A stretch of DNA of 59,801 nt from a virus. Location: the IMG/VR virus record IMGVR_UViG_3300046654_000013, positions 1-59,801 of that record, one strand, 5' to 3'. The notes below the pieces were generated by a model, which saw only the letters and a program-made list of their open reading frames with translations, did no database searches and was not told where the DNA came from. This document shows, in pieces, positions 38,721 to 47,840 of the stretch (its first letter is position 1; every line of letters begins with the position of its first letter). Position numbers and translations under genes: made by a program.

Positions 38721-39465
38721 ATTCGGCGAAGCAATAATAACGTCACGTAAACATGATTTAATTATGCGGATGACAAATGAGATTGTAAAGTCGCCTTGGT
38801 TTAAGAATTTCGCACAGTTTGCCGTAGAACACATGATAACGATGTCGCGTAACGACACTGCGAGGTCATGGCGTGAAGCGGCACGTCAGTCATCACAAGG
38901 ACGCAAGATATACGAAGCGTTAAAGCGCGAAACAGATCAAGATAAAATATATCAAAAATTGCTTGCGCGCAACATGTATTATATTACATCAGCGCCACTT
39001 GACATGGCAGAGCGAATGGCAAAGTTAGTTGCGGAAGAACAGTTAAAAGGCAAACGACCTGAATGGATTTCAGAACAGTTAAAAGCGTTGTTTCCCGACA
39101 TGACAAAAGCTAAGGCGACACTGATCGCGAGAACAGAGTCGTCAAAGGCATCATCAGAACTTGTACAAGCACGAGCGCAAAAGTTAGGGTATAACTGGTA
39201 TACGTGGAAAACATCGTCTGACCAGCGCGTTCGTGGGTCACATCGACATATGAGCGACGTTATATGTAATTATAGCAACCCGCCCAGTCCGGAAAAACTG
39301 GATGGCGAGAAGTCGTATGGGGAATACGGCCCAGGCGAAATTTTTAATTGTAGGTGCTATGCAAGTGTAATGTTTGACGTTGACGAAATAAGCTGGCCCC
39401 ACAAAGTATATTATAGCGGCAGTATTCGCATGATGACAAAAAAACAATTTAGGGAGATATTGTAA
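38653..39465 (+). CDS. MuF-like head morphogenesis protein
   Basis: Protein of 270 residues from ATG 38653, overlapping the portal by 68 bases. WKTSSDQRVRGSHRHMSDVICNYSN...IFNCRCYASV is the Mu gpF (PF04233-type) C-terminal domain. The N-terminal half is helical. It is a minor capsid protein, sometimes injected. Confidence 0.85.
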   Translation: MTWKPQRRIELDYQRQLRQLFAKFGEAIITSRKHDLIMRMTNEIVKSPWFKNFAQFAVEHMITMSRNDTARSWREAARQSSQGRKIYEALKRETDQDKIYQKLLARNMYYITSAPLDMAERMAKLVAEEQLKGKRPEWISEQLKALFPDMTKAKATLIARTESSKASSELVQARAQKLGYNWYTWKTSSDQRVRGSHRHMSDVICNYSNPPSPEKLDGEKSYGEYGPGEIFNCRCYASVMFDVDEISWPHKVYYSGSIRMMTKKQFREIL

Positions 39466-39890
39466 TGGTACGGTATACGCAAGCAATTGCTGTTGACAAA
39501 GATTTTATGTACACATTGTTGATTAATCGTAATAATAATCCCGGCAAGGGAAGGCTGTCTGGCGTAGGTGGTCACATTGAAGAAAACGAATCTCCAGAAA
39601 ACTGTATAACCCGTGAATGGTTTGAAGAAGTTGGATCTTCATTACCGGAAGACGCAACAATAACTAAGTTAATGACACAGATATTGCCGGATTGTGAAAA
39701 TCATATATTTGGTATTGTTTTTCCGAAAGCTGATATTTATTTTATGCATGAAGATACTACAGACAACGAAGGAATTATTCGATGGCACCATATTGTGGGC
39801 GAAAATATTATGAATACAAATAATAAAGATGTTGCATGGGACGGTCTTATCCCATTGTGTTTAAATTTATTACGCAGGGAGGTGATGTGA
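39465..39890 (+). CDS. NUDIX hydrolase
   Basis: Protein of 141 residues. [22 protein letters not shown] is a complete Nudix box (shown as 22 residues G-x5-E-x7-REWFEEVG with all catalytic residues). It lies within the head operon, overlapping both neighbours, so it is made late. It may clean nucleotide pools or remove cap-like ends or signal nucleotides. Confidence 0.88.
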   Translation: MVRYTQAIAVDKDFMYTLLINRNNNPGKGRLSGVGGHIEENESPENCITREWFEEVGSSLPEDATITKLMTQILPDCENHIFGIVFPKADIYFMHEDTTDNEGIIRWHHIVGENIMNTNNKDVAWDGLIPLCLNLLRREVM

Positions 39891-40054
39891 TGCCGCTCGA
39901 AAAAGGAAGTTCCAACAAAATCGTATCAAAAAATATATCAGGAATGGTTAAATCCGGTCATCCGCAGAAACAAGCAGTTGCTGCTGCTATGAAATTAGCA
40001 GGGAAATCGTGGAACACAGACAAAGCCGTAGACGCGTTTTATACTCCAAAATGA
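39890..40054 (+). CDS. Small conserved phage protein (DUF6496-like)
   Basis: Protein of 54 residues from ATG 39890, [40 protein letters not shown] and [10 protein letters not shown] fit the DUF6496-type small protein often found in head operons. Role unknown. Confidence 0.65.
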   Translation: MPLEKGSSNKIVSKNISGMVKSGHPQKQAVAAAMKLAGKSWNTDKAVDAFYTPK

Positions 40055-40116
40055 AGGGAGGTGATCGTATCTAAGGTCGGGCTTAAATCGCCCACCAAAC
40101 CGACAGGGGGGATTGC
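40055..40116 (+). other. Short intergenic segment with second RBS-like site
   Basis: It holds a GGGAGGTGATC site followed by a 19-codon GTG frame (40065-40124) that overlaps the next ATG, plus GGGC/GCCC. It may be a leader peptide; evidence is weak. Confidence 0.25.
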
Positions 40117-41214
40117 ATGATAGACATTAATACTATGGCGCCTGCAAGCGGGCGTATGGTAGCAGAATCGGGTGAAGTTGTGAATTTAGTTGATTTATTA
40201 TCAGGAATTAGTGGTGCAGTAAAACCAACGAATTATATTTACGTTGGTAAAAATGGTAGTGACACGGCTGGCGACGGCAGTGCAAACTTGCCGTATTTAA
40301 CAATTAGTAAGGCTATTACGGTTGCAACAGCAGGCAATACAATATTTATATGGCCCGGGACGTACACAGAAAACTTAACGTTTAAGGTTGGTGTAAATAT
40401 CACATCGCCTGTACCTTACGGGGTTTACATTATTGGTAATCATACTGCAACAGGCACCGGAACAATAATTTGCGATAACATTGTGTTGCAAAATCCAGCT
40501 TCGGCTGCTTCGGGAACAACGCTTGCTGTTAGCGGTTCAACTGTAATAAACTTGCAGTTTTACGGAAGTTATATTAACAGTTTATCGACTTCTGGTGCAG
40601 GTGATGCAATTCAGTGGACAAACACAAATGCGTCAAGTAAATTACAAATTATTGACGGGAACGTTAGTGTTTTGCACTCAAATGCAGCAGCACGCTGTTT
40701 TTATGCAACGACTGGCGCGGCTGGTAGCATTATTGCTAATCGTGTGTCGTTTAAAATTGATGCACCGGATAACGTTGCATTAGCAATTGGCGGTGCAATG
40801 ACATTTACACATACACAAGACGCGGTTACTGGACAGATCGTAGTATCTGGTACAGCATCTTATGTTGGGTCACTTGTTATATTAACGACATCATCTGTTG
40901 CAGTATTTACAACATCATCAAGCAGCATATCAATGCTTTCAAGCGTTCCAATTGTAACAACTGCTTCTCCTGCACTAACGGGTGCTGGCGGGTTAGTATT
41001 TGTCGCTGTTATGTATATGTCGACTGGTGTCGGTGGCGCTTCGACGTTAAATGGCGGCATTGGCGCTTCACCGCTTACAATGGCTCCATTGCGTATTCGC
41101 GCATCTGCATTATTACCTGCGGCGGCGGTCGCCAGCGGAGCGCTAACAGGAGCATTTGAATTTGATGGAACTAATTTTTATAAAACAGTAGGAACAACAC
41201 GAAGTACATTTTAG
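40117..41214 (+). CDS. Beta-helix head fibre or decoration protein
   Basis: Protein of 365 residues. YIYVGKNGSDTAGDGSANLPYLTISKAI...GNTIFIWPGTYTENL is the start of a right-handed parallel beta-helix of pectate-lyase type. Repeated Ser/Thr/Ala-rich strands follow. Between MuF and the capsid genes it probably projects from the head. Ends in TAG overlapped by the next RBS. Confidence 0.65.
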   Translation: MIDINTMAPASGRMVAESGEVVNLVDLLSGISGAVKPTNYIYVGKNGSDTAGDGSANLPYLTISKAITVATAGNTIFIWPGTYTENLTFKVGVNITSPVPYGVYIIGNHTATGTGTIICDNIVLQNPASAASGTTLAVSGSTVINLQFYGSYINSLSTSGAGDAIQWTNTNASSKLQIIDGNVSVLHSNAAARCFYATTGAAGSIIANRVSFKIDAPDNVALAIGGAMTFTHTQDAVTGQIVVSGTASYVGSLVILTTSSVAVFTTSSSSISMLSSVPIVTTASPALTGAGGLVFVAVMYMSTGVGGASTLNGGIGASPLTMAPLRIRASALLPAAAVASGALTGAFEFDGTNFYKTVGTTRSTF

Positions 41215-41227
41215 AGGAGGAATTTAA

Positions 41228-41770
41228 ATGGCAGTAGATTTAAACGTAATAACAGGTGTTGGCAGTAGAGCCAGCACAGAAGGAACCGCTGCAACATTTG
41301 GCGTGTCTGGGGTAGCAAATACACCAGCAGCAACGCCGACCGACGTTGTTATTTTAAACGGATCAGCAACAAAAACAGTTAAGATTAAACGCGTAACAGT
41401 ATCAGGACAGGCAACGACTGCGGGAAGCATGAATGTATCGCTTGTTAAACGTACAGCGGTTAACACGGCAGGTACGTCAACAAGTGTAACAGCGGCACAG
41501 TTTGATAGCACAGACGTTGCAGCAACAGCAGTAGCGAAACTATATACGGTAAGCCCTACTTCTGTTGGCGCAGGCGTGGCATTATCCGCACAAGCACTTA
41601 ATTTTGGTGTAGCTGGCGCAGCAGGAACAGTCGTATTCGATTTTGCAAATCGCAATGACAAAGCAATTTATCTTCGTGGGGCGGCAGAAGGTCTGGCAAT
41701 CAATCTTAACGGAGCAGCAGTTCCGGCGGGCGGCACGTTTGGATTTACAATTGAGTTTGAGGAAATCTAA
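41228..41770 (+). CDS. Virion beta-rich protein
   Basis: Protein of 180 residues, RBS GAGGAGGAATTTAA. Ala/Thr/Val-rich strands (VVILNGSATKTVKIKRVTVSG). It matches the style of head-decoration proteins and pairs with the preceding beta-helix gene. Confidence 0.55.
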   Translation: MAVDLNVITGVGSRASTEGTAATFGVSGVANTPAATPTDVVILNGSATKTVKIKRVTVSGQATTAGSMNVSLVKRTAVNTAGTSTSVTAAQFDSTDVAATAVAKLYTVSPTSVGAGVALSAQALNFGVAGAAGTVVFDFANRNDKAIYLRGAAEGLAINLNGAAVPAGGTFGFTIEFEEI

Positions 41771-43051
41771 ATGTTATACTATGGCGATAAAATATCGCCC
41801 AACATGGTTAAAACTCCCGAAGGATATTTGATTTGCAAAAATGTACCGCTTGGACGCGTTGGCGAAATGCAGTATTTAGGCAGTGAGCTACCGTCTGAAT
41901 TTAAACTATCACCAACCGACATTGTTAAAGTAGATCGTAGCGCGAAGGAATTATTTTCCCCTGCGACTATCGCAAGTTTTGAAGGTAAGCCCACAACAAA
42001 CGACCATCCTACTAGTAATCTTACGGTTGATACCGCGTCAATGATAGGGCGCGGACACGTACAGAACGTCCACGCGGACGGCAAATACTTGGTAGGTGAT
42101 TTATATATTACTGACACAGGTCTAATAAATCAGATTGAAAATGGCGATAAGCGCGAAGTGTCCTGCGGATACGAAGCATCGTACACCATGAACAAGGACG
42201 GAACGATTGACCAGACTAATATTGTTGGCAATCATGTCGCTGTGGTTAATGCTGGTCGTGCAGGGCATTCAGTGGCAATTAAAGACTCAAAGCCAACAAC
42301 AGTTGAAAAGAAAAAAGGAGATAAAAAAATTATGAATATTTTAGATCATATTTTTGGTCTTGGAATCAAAAAATATGCAGAGGATGCGGCGCCGGAAGAA
42401 ATTACAAAAGCGGCAAAAGCAATGGACGAAATGAAAGAACCTATCAAGGAACCCGTCAAAGACGCAGACCCAGTGACGCCGCCAGCTGCAGCAGCACCGG
42501 ACGCAACTGCGGAGTTAACTGCTAAGATCGATAAGCTTGCTACAATCATTCAGACACTTGTTGAATCCGATAAACAGGTACATGAAGAAGCTGGCGCAAA
42601 AGAATCATTTGATGCGCTTGAAGGCGAACTTGGCAAAAAGGAAGATGAAGAAAAACTTTCTGACGAAGAAGAAGAATCACCGGAAACACAGGCTGCTGAA
42701 AAAGAAAAAGGTAAAGAAAAGCATGTATTTGCTGATGGCAACGAAGAACTTGAAGCTATGGCAGAAGACGCAGACCCTATCAAAAAGCTTGTAAAAGATA
42801 TGAAGCCTAAAATTATGGCAATCAAAGATAAACCAACGCGTGACGCAATCGCTAAACAGTTTGTGCAGTCAGTTCGTGATAGTCGCCCAGTTGGAAGAAA
42901 TCAGTATACGCAGATCATTAAAAACGCAAATGCAAGCCGTAAGGTAGCATTTGATTCGGCTCCAATGGCTGGCAGTAACTTGCGTAAAGCACCTGACGCT
43001 GCAGCAGCATGGGCAAACTATGGTAAGACATTATCGAAGGGGGATAAATAA
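41771..43051 (+). CDS. DUF2213 protein: head maturation protease/scaffold-like
   Basis: Protein of 426 residues. The N-terminal 190 residues (TPEGYLICKNVPLGRVGEMQYLGSEL, NDHPTSNLTV, GRAGHSVAIKD) are DUF2213, thought to be a head protease domain. An acidic coiled-coil segment (about 215-310, rich in E and K) resembles a scaffold. A fused protease-scaffold before the capsid gene fits. Confidence 0.82.
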   Translation: MLYYGDKISPNMVKTPEGYLICKNVPLGRVGEMQYLGSELPSEFKLSPTDIVKVDRSAKELFSPATIASFEGKPTTNDHPTSNLTVDTASMIGRGHVQNVHADGKYLVGDLYITDTGLINQIENGDKREVSCGYEASYTMNKDGTIDQTNIVGNHVAVVNAGRAGHSVAIKDSKPTTVEKKKGDKKIMNILDHIFGLGIKKYAEDAAPEEITKAAKAMDEMKEPIKEPVKDADPVTPPAAAAPDATAELTAKIDKLATIIQTLVESDKQVHEEAGAKESFDALEGELGKKEDEEKLSDEEEESPETQAAEKEKGKEKHVFADGNEELEAMAEDADPIKKLVKDMKPKIMAIKDKPTRDAIAKQFVQSVRDSRPVGRNQYTQIIKNANASRKVAFDSAPMAGSNLRKAPDAAAAWANYGKTLSKGDK

Positions 43052-43052
43052 T

Positions 43053-43628
43053 ATGCCAGTATCAGTAATCGGAAGAAATCTAAATCTTGGGTATGCAGGT
43101 AAAGTTTCCCGTAACCCGTACAATAAAATCAATGCTCGTATGGTAAAATCAATTCTCGATGGTAACGGCGCTGAAACGCAGCCAATTATTCCGTTTGGCG
43201 CAGCTGTGCTTACAAATACCGATAATACGTATTCGAAGTTTGGAGCGTCCGGCAGTGGTGTGTCTGCGTCTACGATGGCCAACTTTGCAGGGATTGCAGT
43301 ATCCGAAGTTAAGCAGGGCATGACATACGGTTACGGCTCTAATACTACGACTGGTAGCTATGAAGCTGGTAGACCTTGCGACGTATTGCAAATGGGTACT
43401 ACTACAGTAATTATTCAGTCCGGTACGCCTGTAGCAAACGGTCAGCTTGGCATTGTTACAGTCGCAGGTACCGCGCTTGCTGTTGGTGATTTTACAGCCG
43501 AAGCAGCCGGCACAGCAACAGACGGCGCAACCGTAATTGCGGTAACTGGTGCCAAATTTACAAGCGGCAAAATTGATTCCGCAACAGGGATTGCCGAAGT
43601 TGTACTGTTAACGCAGTTAAATGCATAA
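43053..43628 (+). CDS. Capsid decoration-type protein
   Basis: Protein of 191 residues from ATG 43053. GFGA-like N-terminus (NLGYAGKVSRNPYNKI), then beta-rich Gly/Thr/Ala. The C-terminal part (PVANGQLGIVTVAGTALAVGD) resembles structural decoration proteins. It sits right before the major capsid gene. Confidence 0.7.
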   Translation: MPVSVIGRNLNLGYAGKVSRNPYNKINARMVKSILDGNGAETQPIIPFGAAVLTNTDNTYSKFGASGSGVSASTMANFAGIAVSEVKQGMTYGYGSNTTTGSYEAGRPCDVLQMGTTTVIIQSGTPVANGQLGIVTVAGTALAVGDFTAEAAGTATDGATVIAVTGAKFTSGKIDSATGIAEVVLLTQLNA

Positions 43629-43642
43629 GGAGGATACGATAA

Positions 43643-44704
43643 ATGGGTAAAATTAATAAGTCACAGGTAATGGATGCTGTCGATGCTTTGAAATCACAGG
43701 GCATTGTAGTTCCTTCGTATAACGGTCAGACAATGGATGCCAGCGGCGGCGGTGGAACAGGCATGGCGTTCTTAATCGGCGAACTCGAAAAGCAAGACCC
43801 ACGTTTGCTTGAACCAATGACAAGCATTACAGCACCACGCGATATCGATATGATTCCAGGTGGTGGATGGGTTGATATTACATCGAATGTATTTGTACAC
43901 TATGCAACAACTGGCTCTGATGAAGACGCTATCGGTGCAGGTGAAACAAACAACATCCCGGTTGCAACGGCAAACATTAGTAAAGACGTGTTCAAGGTTC
44001 ATACGTTCATGGAGAACCTTAAAATTCCAATTTACGATGACTTGAAATTGCAGCAGATCGGTAAATCATTAAGTCAGATTCTTGACGATGGTTTGCGCTT
44101 AAACTTTAACAAACTGCTTGATCGTAACGTCTACGTCGGTATTTCTAAGACTGGCACATATGGTCTTGTAAATAACCCGCTTGTAACAGCTACAAACGCA
44201 GCGCTAAACAACGCTGGAACATCTCGCCTGTGGACGGGAAAAACTCCGCTTGAAATCATGGCTGACGTAAATACCGCAATCAACACGACTTGGGCGCAGA
44301 GCGAATACGATTTAGACGGTATGGCAAATCATATTCTTATCGACCCTGCAAACTTCGCGTACATTACAAATACGCCTGTTACAATTGCAGGAACACAGAG
44401 TATCTTGAATTACTTGCTTGAAAATAACATCGCAACTTCGCAGGGACGTAAGCTAGAAATATTCCCGTCAAGATGGTGCGGCGATAGCTCGGGCGCAACT
44501 AAACCGGGCGTTGGTGGTACTAATCGTATGGTAGCATACGTAAAACTTCCAAACCGTGTAGCAATCGATCTTCCTGTACCGCTTAGTCGTGTTATGCAGG
44601 GTCCAAATACTTCACAGGGTAGTTACGAAACATTGTACGCAGGTCAGTTCTCACAGACTAAGATTCTTGCTCCGACAGCTTGCGCGTACTATGATGGAAT
44701 TTAA
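43643..44704 (+). CDS. Major capsid protein (DUF2184-like)
   Basis: Protein of 353 residues, RBS AAGGAGGATACGATAA. FLIGELEKQDPRLLEPMTSITAPRDI and the C-terminal MVAYVKLPNRVAIDLPVPLSRV fit the DUF2184 HK97-fold capsid family. It is the main shell protein. Confidence 0.88.
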   Translation: MGKINKSQVMDAVDALKSQGIVVPSYNGQTMDASGGGGTGMAFLIGELEKQDPRLLEPMTSITAPRDIDMIPGGGWVDITSNVFVHYATTGSDEDAIGAGETNNIPVATANISKDVFKVHTFMENLKIPIYDDLKLQQIGKSLSQILDDGLRLNFNKLLDRNVYVGISKTGTYGLVNNPLVTATNAALNNAGTSRLWTGKTPLEIMADVNTAINTTWAQSEYDLDGMANHILIDPANFAYITNTPVTIAGTQSILNYLLENNIATSQGRKLEIFPSRWCGDSSGATKPGVGGTNRMVAYVKLPNRVAIDLPVPLSRVMQGPNTSQGSYETLYAGQFSQTKILAPTACAYYDGI

Positions 44705-44717
44705 ATAATAATTATAA

Positions 44718-44741
44718 GGGCGGCTTAATTGCCGTCCTGAA
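44718..44741 (+). terminator. Hairpin after the capsid gene
   Basis: GGGCGGC-TTAATT-GCCGTCC forms a 7-bp stem (one G-U) followed by TGAAATTTTAGG. A partial terminator here would give more capsid than downstream products. Confidence 0.55.
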
Positions 44742-44759
44742 ATTTTAGGAGGAAAAATC

Positions 44760-45341
44760 TTGAACGTTAAGAAAGAAAAGCTTATTAAAATAATAGAAGG
44801 ATTGTTTGATGTTGATGATAAATCTGTAAAAAATGCACTTATTTCGGTTGTAAACAGAATGGATAATGTTGTAAGTGTAAATGATTCAGTATATCGATAT
44901 ATAAAAAACAAAAATGCTTTTGGTTGTGAGTTAAGCAACAAAGACAAAATAGTTGAGTTGTGGAATAATTATGGCGACAAAAGAAGCAAAATTGAAATGC
45001 CATTAATGAAAACAAATCCATCTGTTTATAGTGGCTATTTATTAAGTGAATGTCTTGACGAAAAAGATCCTACCTTAAATAATAAAATAATAAAATGGTC
45101 TGACGGTAATTATCCACAATATATTGAGTCAATTAGACTCAATTACAAAAATATTGGAATGGAAATACTCGAAAGAAAAATGAAATTAGATGATGACTGC
45201 TTGCAAAAAGAGAAATCTTATCAAGAATATTTAAGATGTAATTTACTAAGAGACTTAGTCAATTGCAAAGAAAATATTTTAGTATCTTTAAGAACTTACA
45301 ATATGTTAAGCGGTGTATTAAACAAGGAGGAAAATAAATGA
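44760..45341 (+). CDS. Hypothetical protein inserted behind the capsid gene
   Basis: TTG 44760 behind TTAGGAGGAAAAATC gives 193 residues. It is Lys/Asn-rich and more AT-rich than the head genes around it, with no structural-protein look. A hairpin precedes it. It is probably a recently gained gene (moron). Function unknown. Confidence 0.6.
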   Translation: MNVKKEKLIKIIEGLFDVDDKSVKNALISVVNRMDNVVSVNDSVYRYIKNKNAFGCELSNKDKIVELWNNYGDKRSKIEMPLMKTNPSVYSGYLLSECLDEKDPTLNNKIIKWSDGNYPQYIESIRLNYKNIGMEILERKMKLDDDCLQKEKSYQEYLRCNLLRDLVNCKENILVSLRTYNMLSGVLNKEENK

Positions 45342-45652
45342 TTAGTGTTCTTGCAGATAGATGTTTAGCGTTTGATAGAAATGAAAAAAATGCTCATGGT
45401 GTTTTACAGAAAGTACATGTTAGTGTAGGATTTAACGACGTGCCGGATTGGGTAGAAAAAACAGATTATTTTCAGGCAGCATTGAAAGACGGCATTGTTC
45501 ACATTGCAAATAAATATAACGATGAAGAAAAAGTCAAAGCAATGGAAGAAAATCAGAAGCTTAAAAATAGAATTAAAGAACTTGAAGAAGCTGCCGAAAA
45601 AAAGCAGACCGAAAACGAAGTAACGGCGAAAATCAATAAAGCAAGGAAGTGA
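45338..45652 (+). CDS. Small head protein with coiled coil
   Basis: Protein of 104 residues. GFNDVPDWVEKTDYFQAALKDGIVHI then a C-terminal coiled coil (EENQKLKNRIKELEEAAEKKQ). Common after capsid genes; exact role unknown. Confidence 0.6.
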   Translation: MISVLADRCLAFDRNEKNAHGVLQKVHVSVGFNDVPDWVEKTDYFQAALKDGIVHIANKYNDEEKVKAMEENQKLKNRIKELEEAAEKKQTENEVTAKINKARK

Positions 45653-45661
45653 AATTAAGCT

Positions 45662-46417
45662 ATGAATTCATACTATGGTACGACCGACGATGCAATGAAT
45701 CAAAGTATTATCACAACAGCTTCGAATATTATCGACGGAACGAATCCGGCGTATGAATTAGCTGACTTCTACGCATCGTTTCCAGCTTATGCGCCAAGAA
45801 CGGCGAACGGAACGGCTATTATGACAGCCGTAATGGCTTCGGGTGGTACAAACTATAGCGTTGGTGATGTTTTAACCGTGACGGGCGGCACAGGCGGCGT
45901 GATAAGAATTGATACTGTAAACGTCAGCGGAGCAATATTAACTTACGAATTAATCGCTGGTGGTAGCGGATATACTGCAACAACATCTGCAACGACAACC
46001 GTTATTCCCGCAGGGGGCAGCGGAGCGACTTTTACAACGACCGTAAACACAGTAACAACAAATTTAGTTGATCCGCTTGTAATACAAATGTATATTGACT
46101 TAGCGACTGCGTGCGTAAAACAAAATCGTTACCACAAACACTGGAAATTATGTATGGGATGGTTTGTAGCGCATTTCGTGACGATGTATTTACAATCTGT
46201 CACAGACGCAAATAGCACTGCTGCGCAAGTTATTGCAGCAGGTAGAGCAAAGGGCTTACTTGTTAGCAAGAGCGTGGGCCCTGTTTCTGCGGGATATGAT
46301 TATAATTTAATTGGTCAAGACTTAGACGGGTGGGCTCAGTGGAAGCTTACGATATTTGGTCAACAGTTTGCGTCAATGGCTAAATTGGTCGGTAAAGGAG
46401 GAATGTACGTGTGGTAA
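45662..46417 (+). CDS. Head-tail connector (DUF4054-like) with inserted repeat domain
   Basis: Protein of 251 residues. The core (ELADFYASFPAY...VIQMYIDLATACV, HKHWKLCMGWFVAHFVTMYL, GWAQWKLTIFGQQF) is a DUF4054 connector. Residues about 51-133 are an insertion of GG(T/S)xY-type beta repeats (GGTNYSVGDVLTV, GGSGYTATT) like those in the tail sheath. Confidence 0.75.
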   Translation: MNSYYGTTDDAMNQSIITTASNIIDGTNPAYELADFYASFPAYAPRTANGTAIMTAVMASGGTNYSVGDVLTVTGGTGGVIRIDTVNVSGAILTYELIAGGSGYTATTSATTTVIPAGGSGATFTTTVNTVTTNLVDPLVIQMYIDLATACVKQNRYHKHWKLCMGWFVAHFVTMYLQSVTDANSTAAQVIAAGRAKGLLVSKSVGPVSAGYDYNLIGQDLDGWAQWKLTIFGQQFASMAKLVGKGGMYVW

Positions 46418-46890
46418 CATGCACAGCAAGTTATAAAGTCGGCATCGACAACACAAAAGCAATAACAGATCAGCTTAATAAACTAGCGTCACTGCACGTA
46501 TATGTAGGTGTGCCAGAGTCCGAAGCATCAAGACCGGGCGAACCGATTAATAATGCTGAACTTGCATATATACAATCCAATGGTTCACCGTTAAATAATA
46601 TTCCTGCTCGACCAATCTTAGAACCGGTTATCAAAAAAAATGAAAAAATGATTGGTAATAGATTTCAAGCGTTGGCTAAAAAATCATTAAGCGACCCGAC
46701 TGTTAACATTAACGATGAATTATCAAAAATTGGTATGATTGTTCGCGACAAAGTAAAAGATAATTTTACGAACCCAGACAATGGTTGGGCACCAAATGCA
46801 CCCGCAACAATCGCTGCTAAAGGTAGCGATAAGCCACTAATTGACACCGCTTCGCTTCGCAAGTCGATTGAGTATGTGGTGGCGCCATGA
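46411..46890 (+). CDS. Tail-completion/neck protein
   Basis: Protein of 159 residues, GTG start with AAAGGAGGAATG. LHVYVGVPESEASRPGEPINNAELAYIQSNGSPLNNIPARPIL fits the Gp-type neck/tail-completion proteins (Mu gpG/P2 gpS-like). Confidence 0.7.
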   Translation: MVTCTASYKVGIDNTKAITDQLNKLASLHVYVGVPESEASRPGEPINNAELAYIQSNGSPLNNIPARPILEPVIKKNEKMIGNRFQALAKKSLSDPTVNINDELSKIGMIVRDKVKDNFTNPDNGWAPNAPATIAAKGSDKPLIDTASLRKSIEYVVAP

Positions 46891-47276
46891 TTGACGTATC
46901 AGATATTGTAATTGACACAGACTTCGCGCAATCGTACACCGTATATCGCAAAACTGGCGCGTGGGGCGTAGGCGGTAAATTTGTTACGAATGAAGTATCA
47001 TTGCCTTATTACGGCACAGTATACCCGGCAACAAACCACGAAATATTGCAGGTGCCGGAAGGCGATAGAACAAGTATTATGGTATGTTTTCTGTCAATGT
47101 CAAATAGTCCATTTTACTTGAGTCGCGAACTATCAGCGTCGGGGTTGGGTGACGGTAAAAGCGGTATATCAGACCAGATACTTTGGCAAAATGACCGCTA
47201 TAAAATCGTTAAAATATGGCCTTACTTGGACTTCGGATATTGGTTATGTATTGGCAACAGAATGAGTGGTGCTTAA
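46887..47276 (+). CDS. Head-closure/neck protein
   Basis: Protein of 129 residues, ATGA overlap. Beta-rich (YRKTGAWGVGGKFV, YYGTVYPAT, RYKIVKIWPYLDFG). Position suggests a head-closure protein. Confidence 0.6.
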   Translation: MIDVSDIVIDTDFAQSYTVYRKTGAWGVGGKFVTNEVSLPYYGTVYPATNHEILQVPEGDRTSIMVCFLSMSNSPFYLSRELSASGLGDGKSGISDQILWQNDRYKIVKIWPYLDFGYWLCIGNRMSGA

Positions 47277-47277
47277 T

Positions 47278-47829
47278 ATGACGATAGAAGAACTTGAGTC
47301 TGCTTTTTGGACTATAACGATGGGTTTACTTGGCTATGATACTACAGATACCACGTTGTTAGGTAAAGTTCGTACAGATTGGCCTACACAAGGGCAACCG
47401 GGATTTAACGTTGACGAAGATATTGTATTTTTAAAAGTTGTTCCCGTTGATGACGCTTACAATCGCGTGCGAAGTATGACGCAGTTGCCTGTTGATTCAA
47501 CAGGCGTAATATTAAATCAAACGTACACGTATACGCAAGTTGTTAGCGTTGCGTGGATTTGCTATGGGCCAAATTCAAATACAAATGCACAAACAATACG
47601 TAATAAAATGTTTTATAGTACGGCAACGGATTTGCTTGATAGCTACAATTTATATTTAGTTACAGATACCGCAGAGCCACAGCGAATGCCGGAAGCATAC
47701 AATAATCTATGGTGGGAACGAACTGATTTAACCATGAAATTTAATAGTCTTGTTACAGATATTAATACCGTTGCGTCCGTTGCGACAGTACCAATTAATA
47801 TTAATGGCAACGATTATAATATCGAATAG
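47278..47829 (+). CDS. Neck/tail terminator-like protein
   Basis: Protein of 183 residues from ATG 47278. GQPGFNVDEDIVFLKVVP and VSVAWICYGPNSNTNAQTIRNKMF suit a tail-terminator family protein (LIC_12616-type). Ends in TAG with the next RBS overlapping. Confidence 0.6.
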   Translation: MTIEELESAFWTITMGLLGYDTTDTTLLGKVRTDWPTQGQPGFNVDEDIVFLKVVPVDDAYNRVRSMTQLPVDSTGVILNQTYTYTQVVSVAWICYGPNSNTNAQTIRNKMFYSTATDLLDSYNLYLVTDTAEPQRMPEAYNNLWWERTDLTMKFNSLVTDINTVASVATVPININGNDYNIE

Positions 47830-47840
47830 GAGGTAATGTA

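Noticed and set aside
41779-42825. Long minus-strand frames opposite structural genes
   Set aside because: They lack an RBS and mirror Ala/Thr-rich codons of the plus-strand genes; similar shadows occur opposite many late genes.
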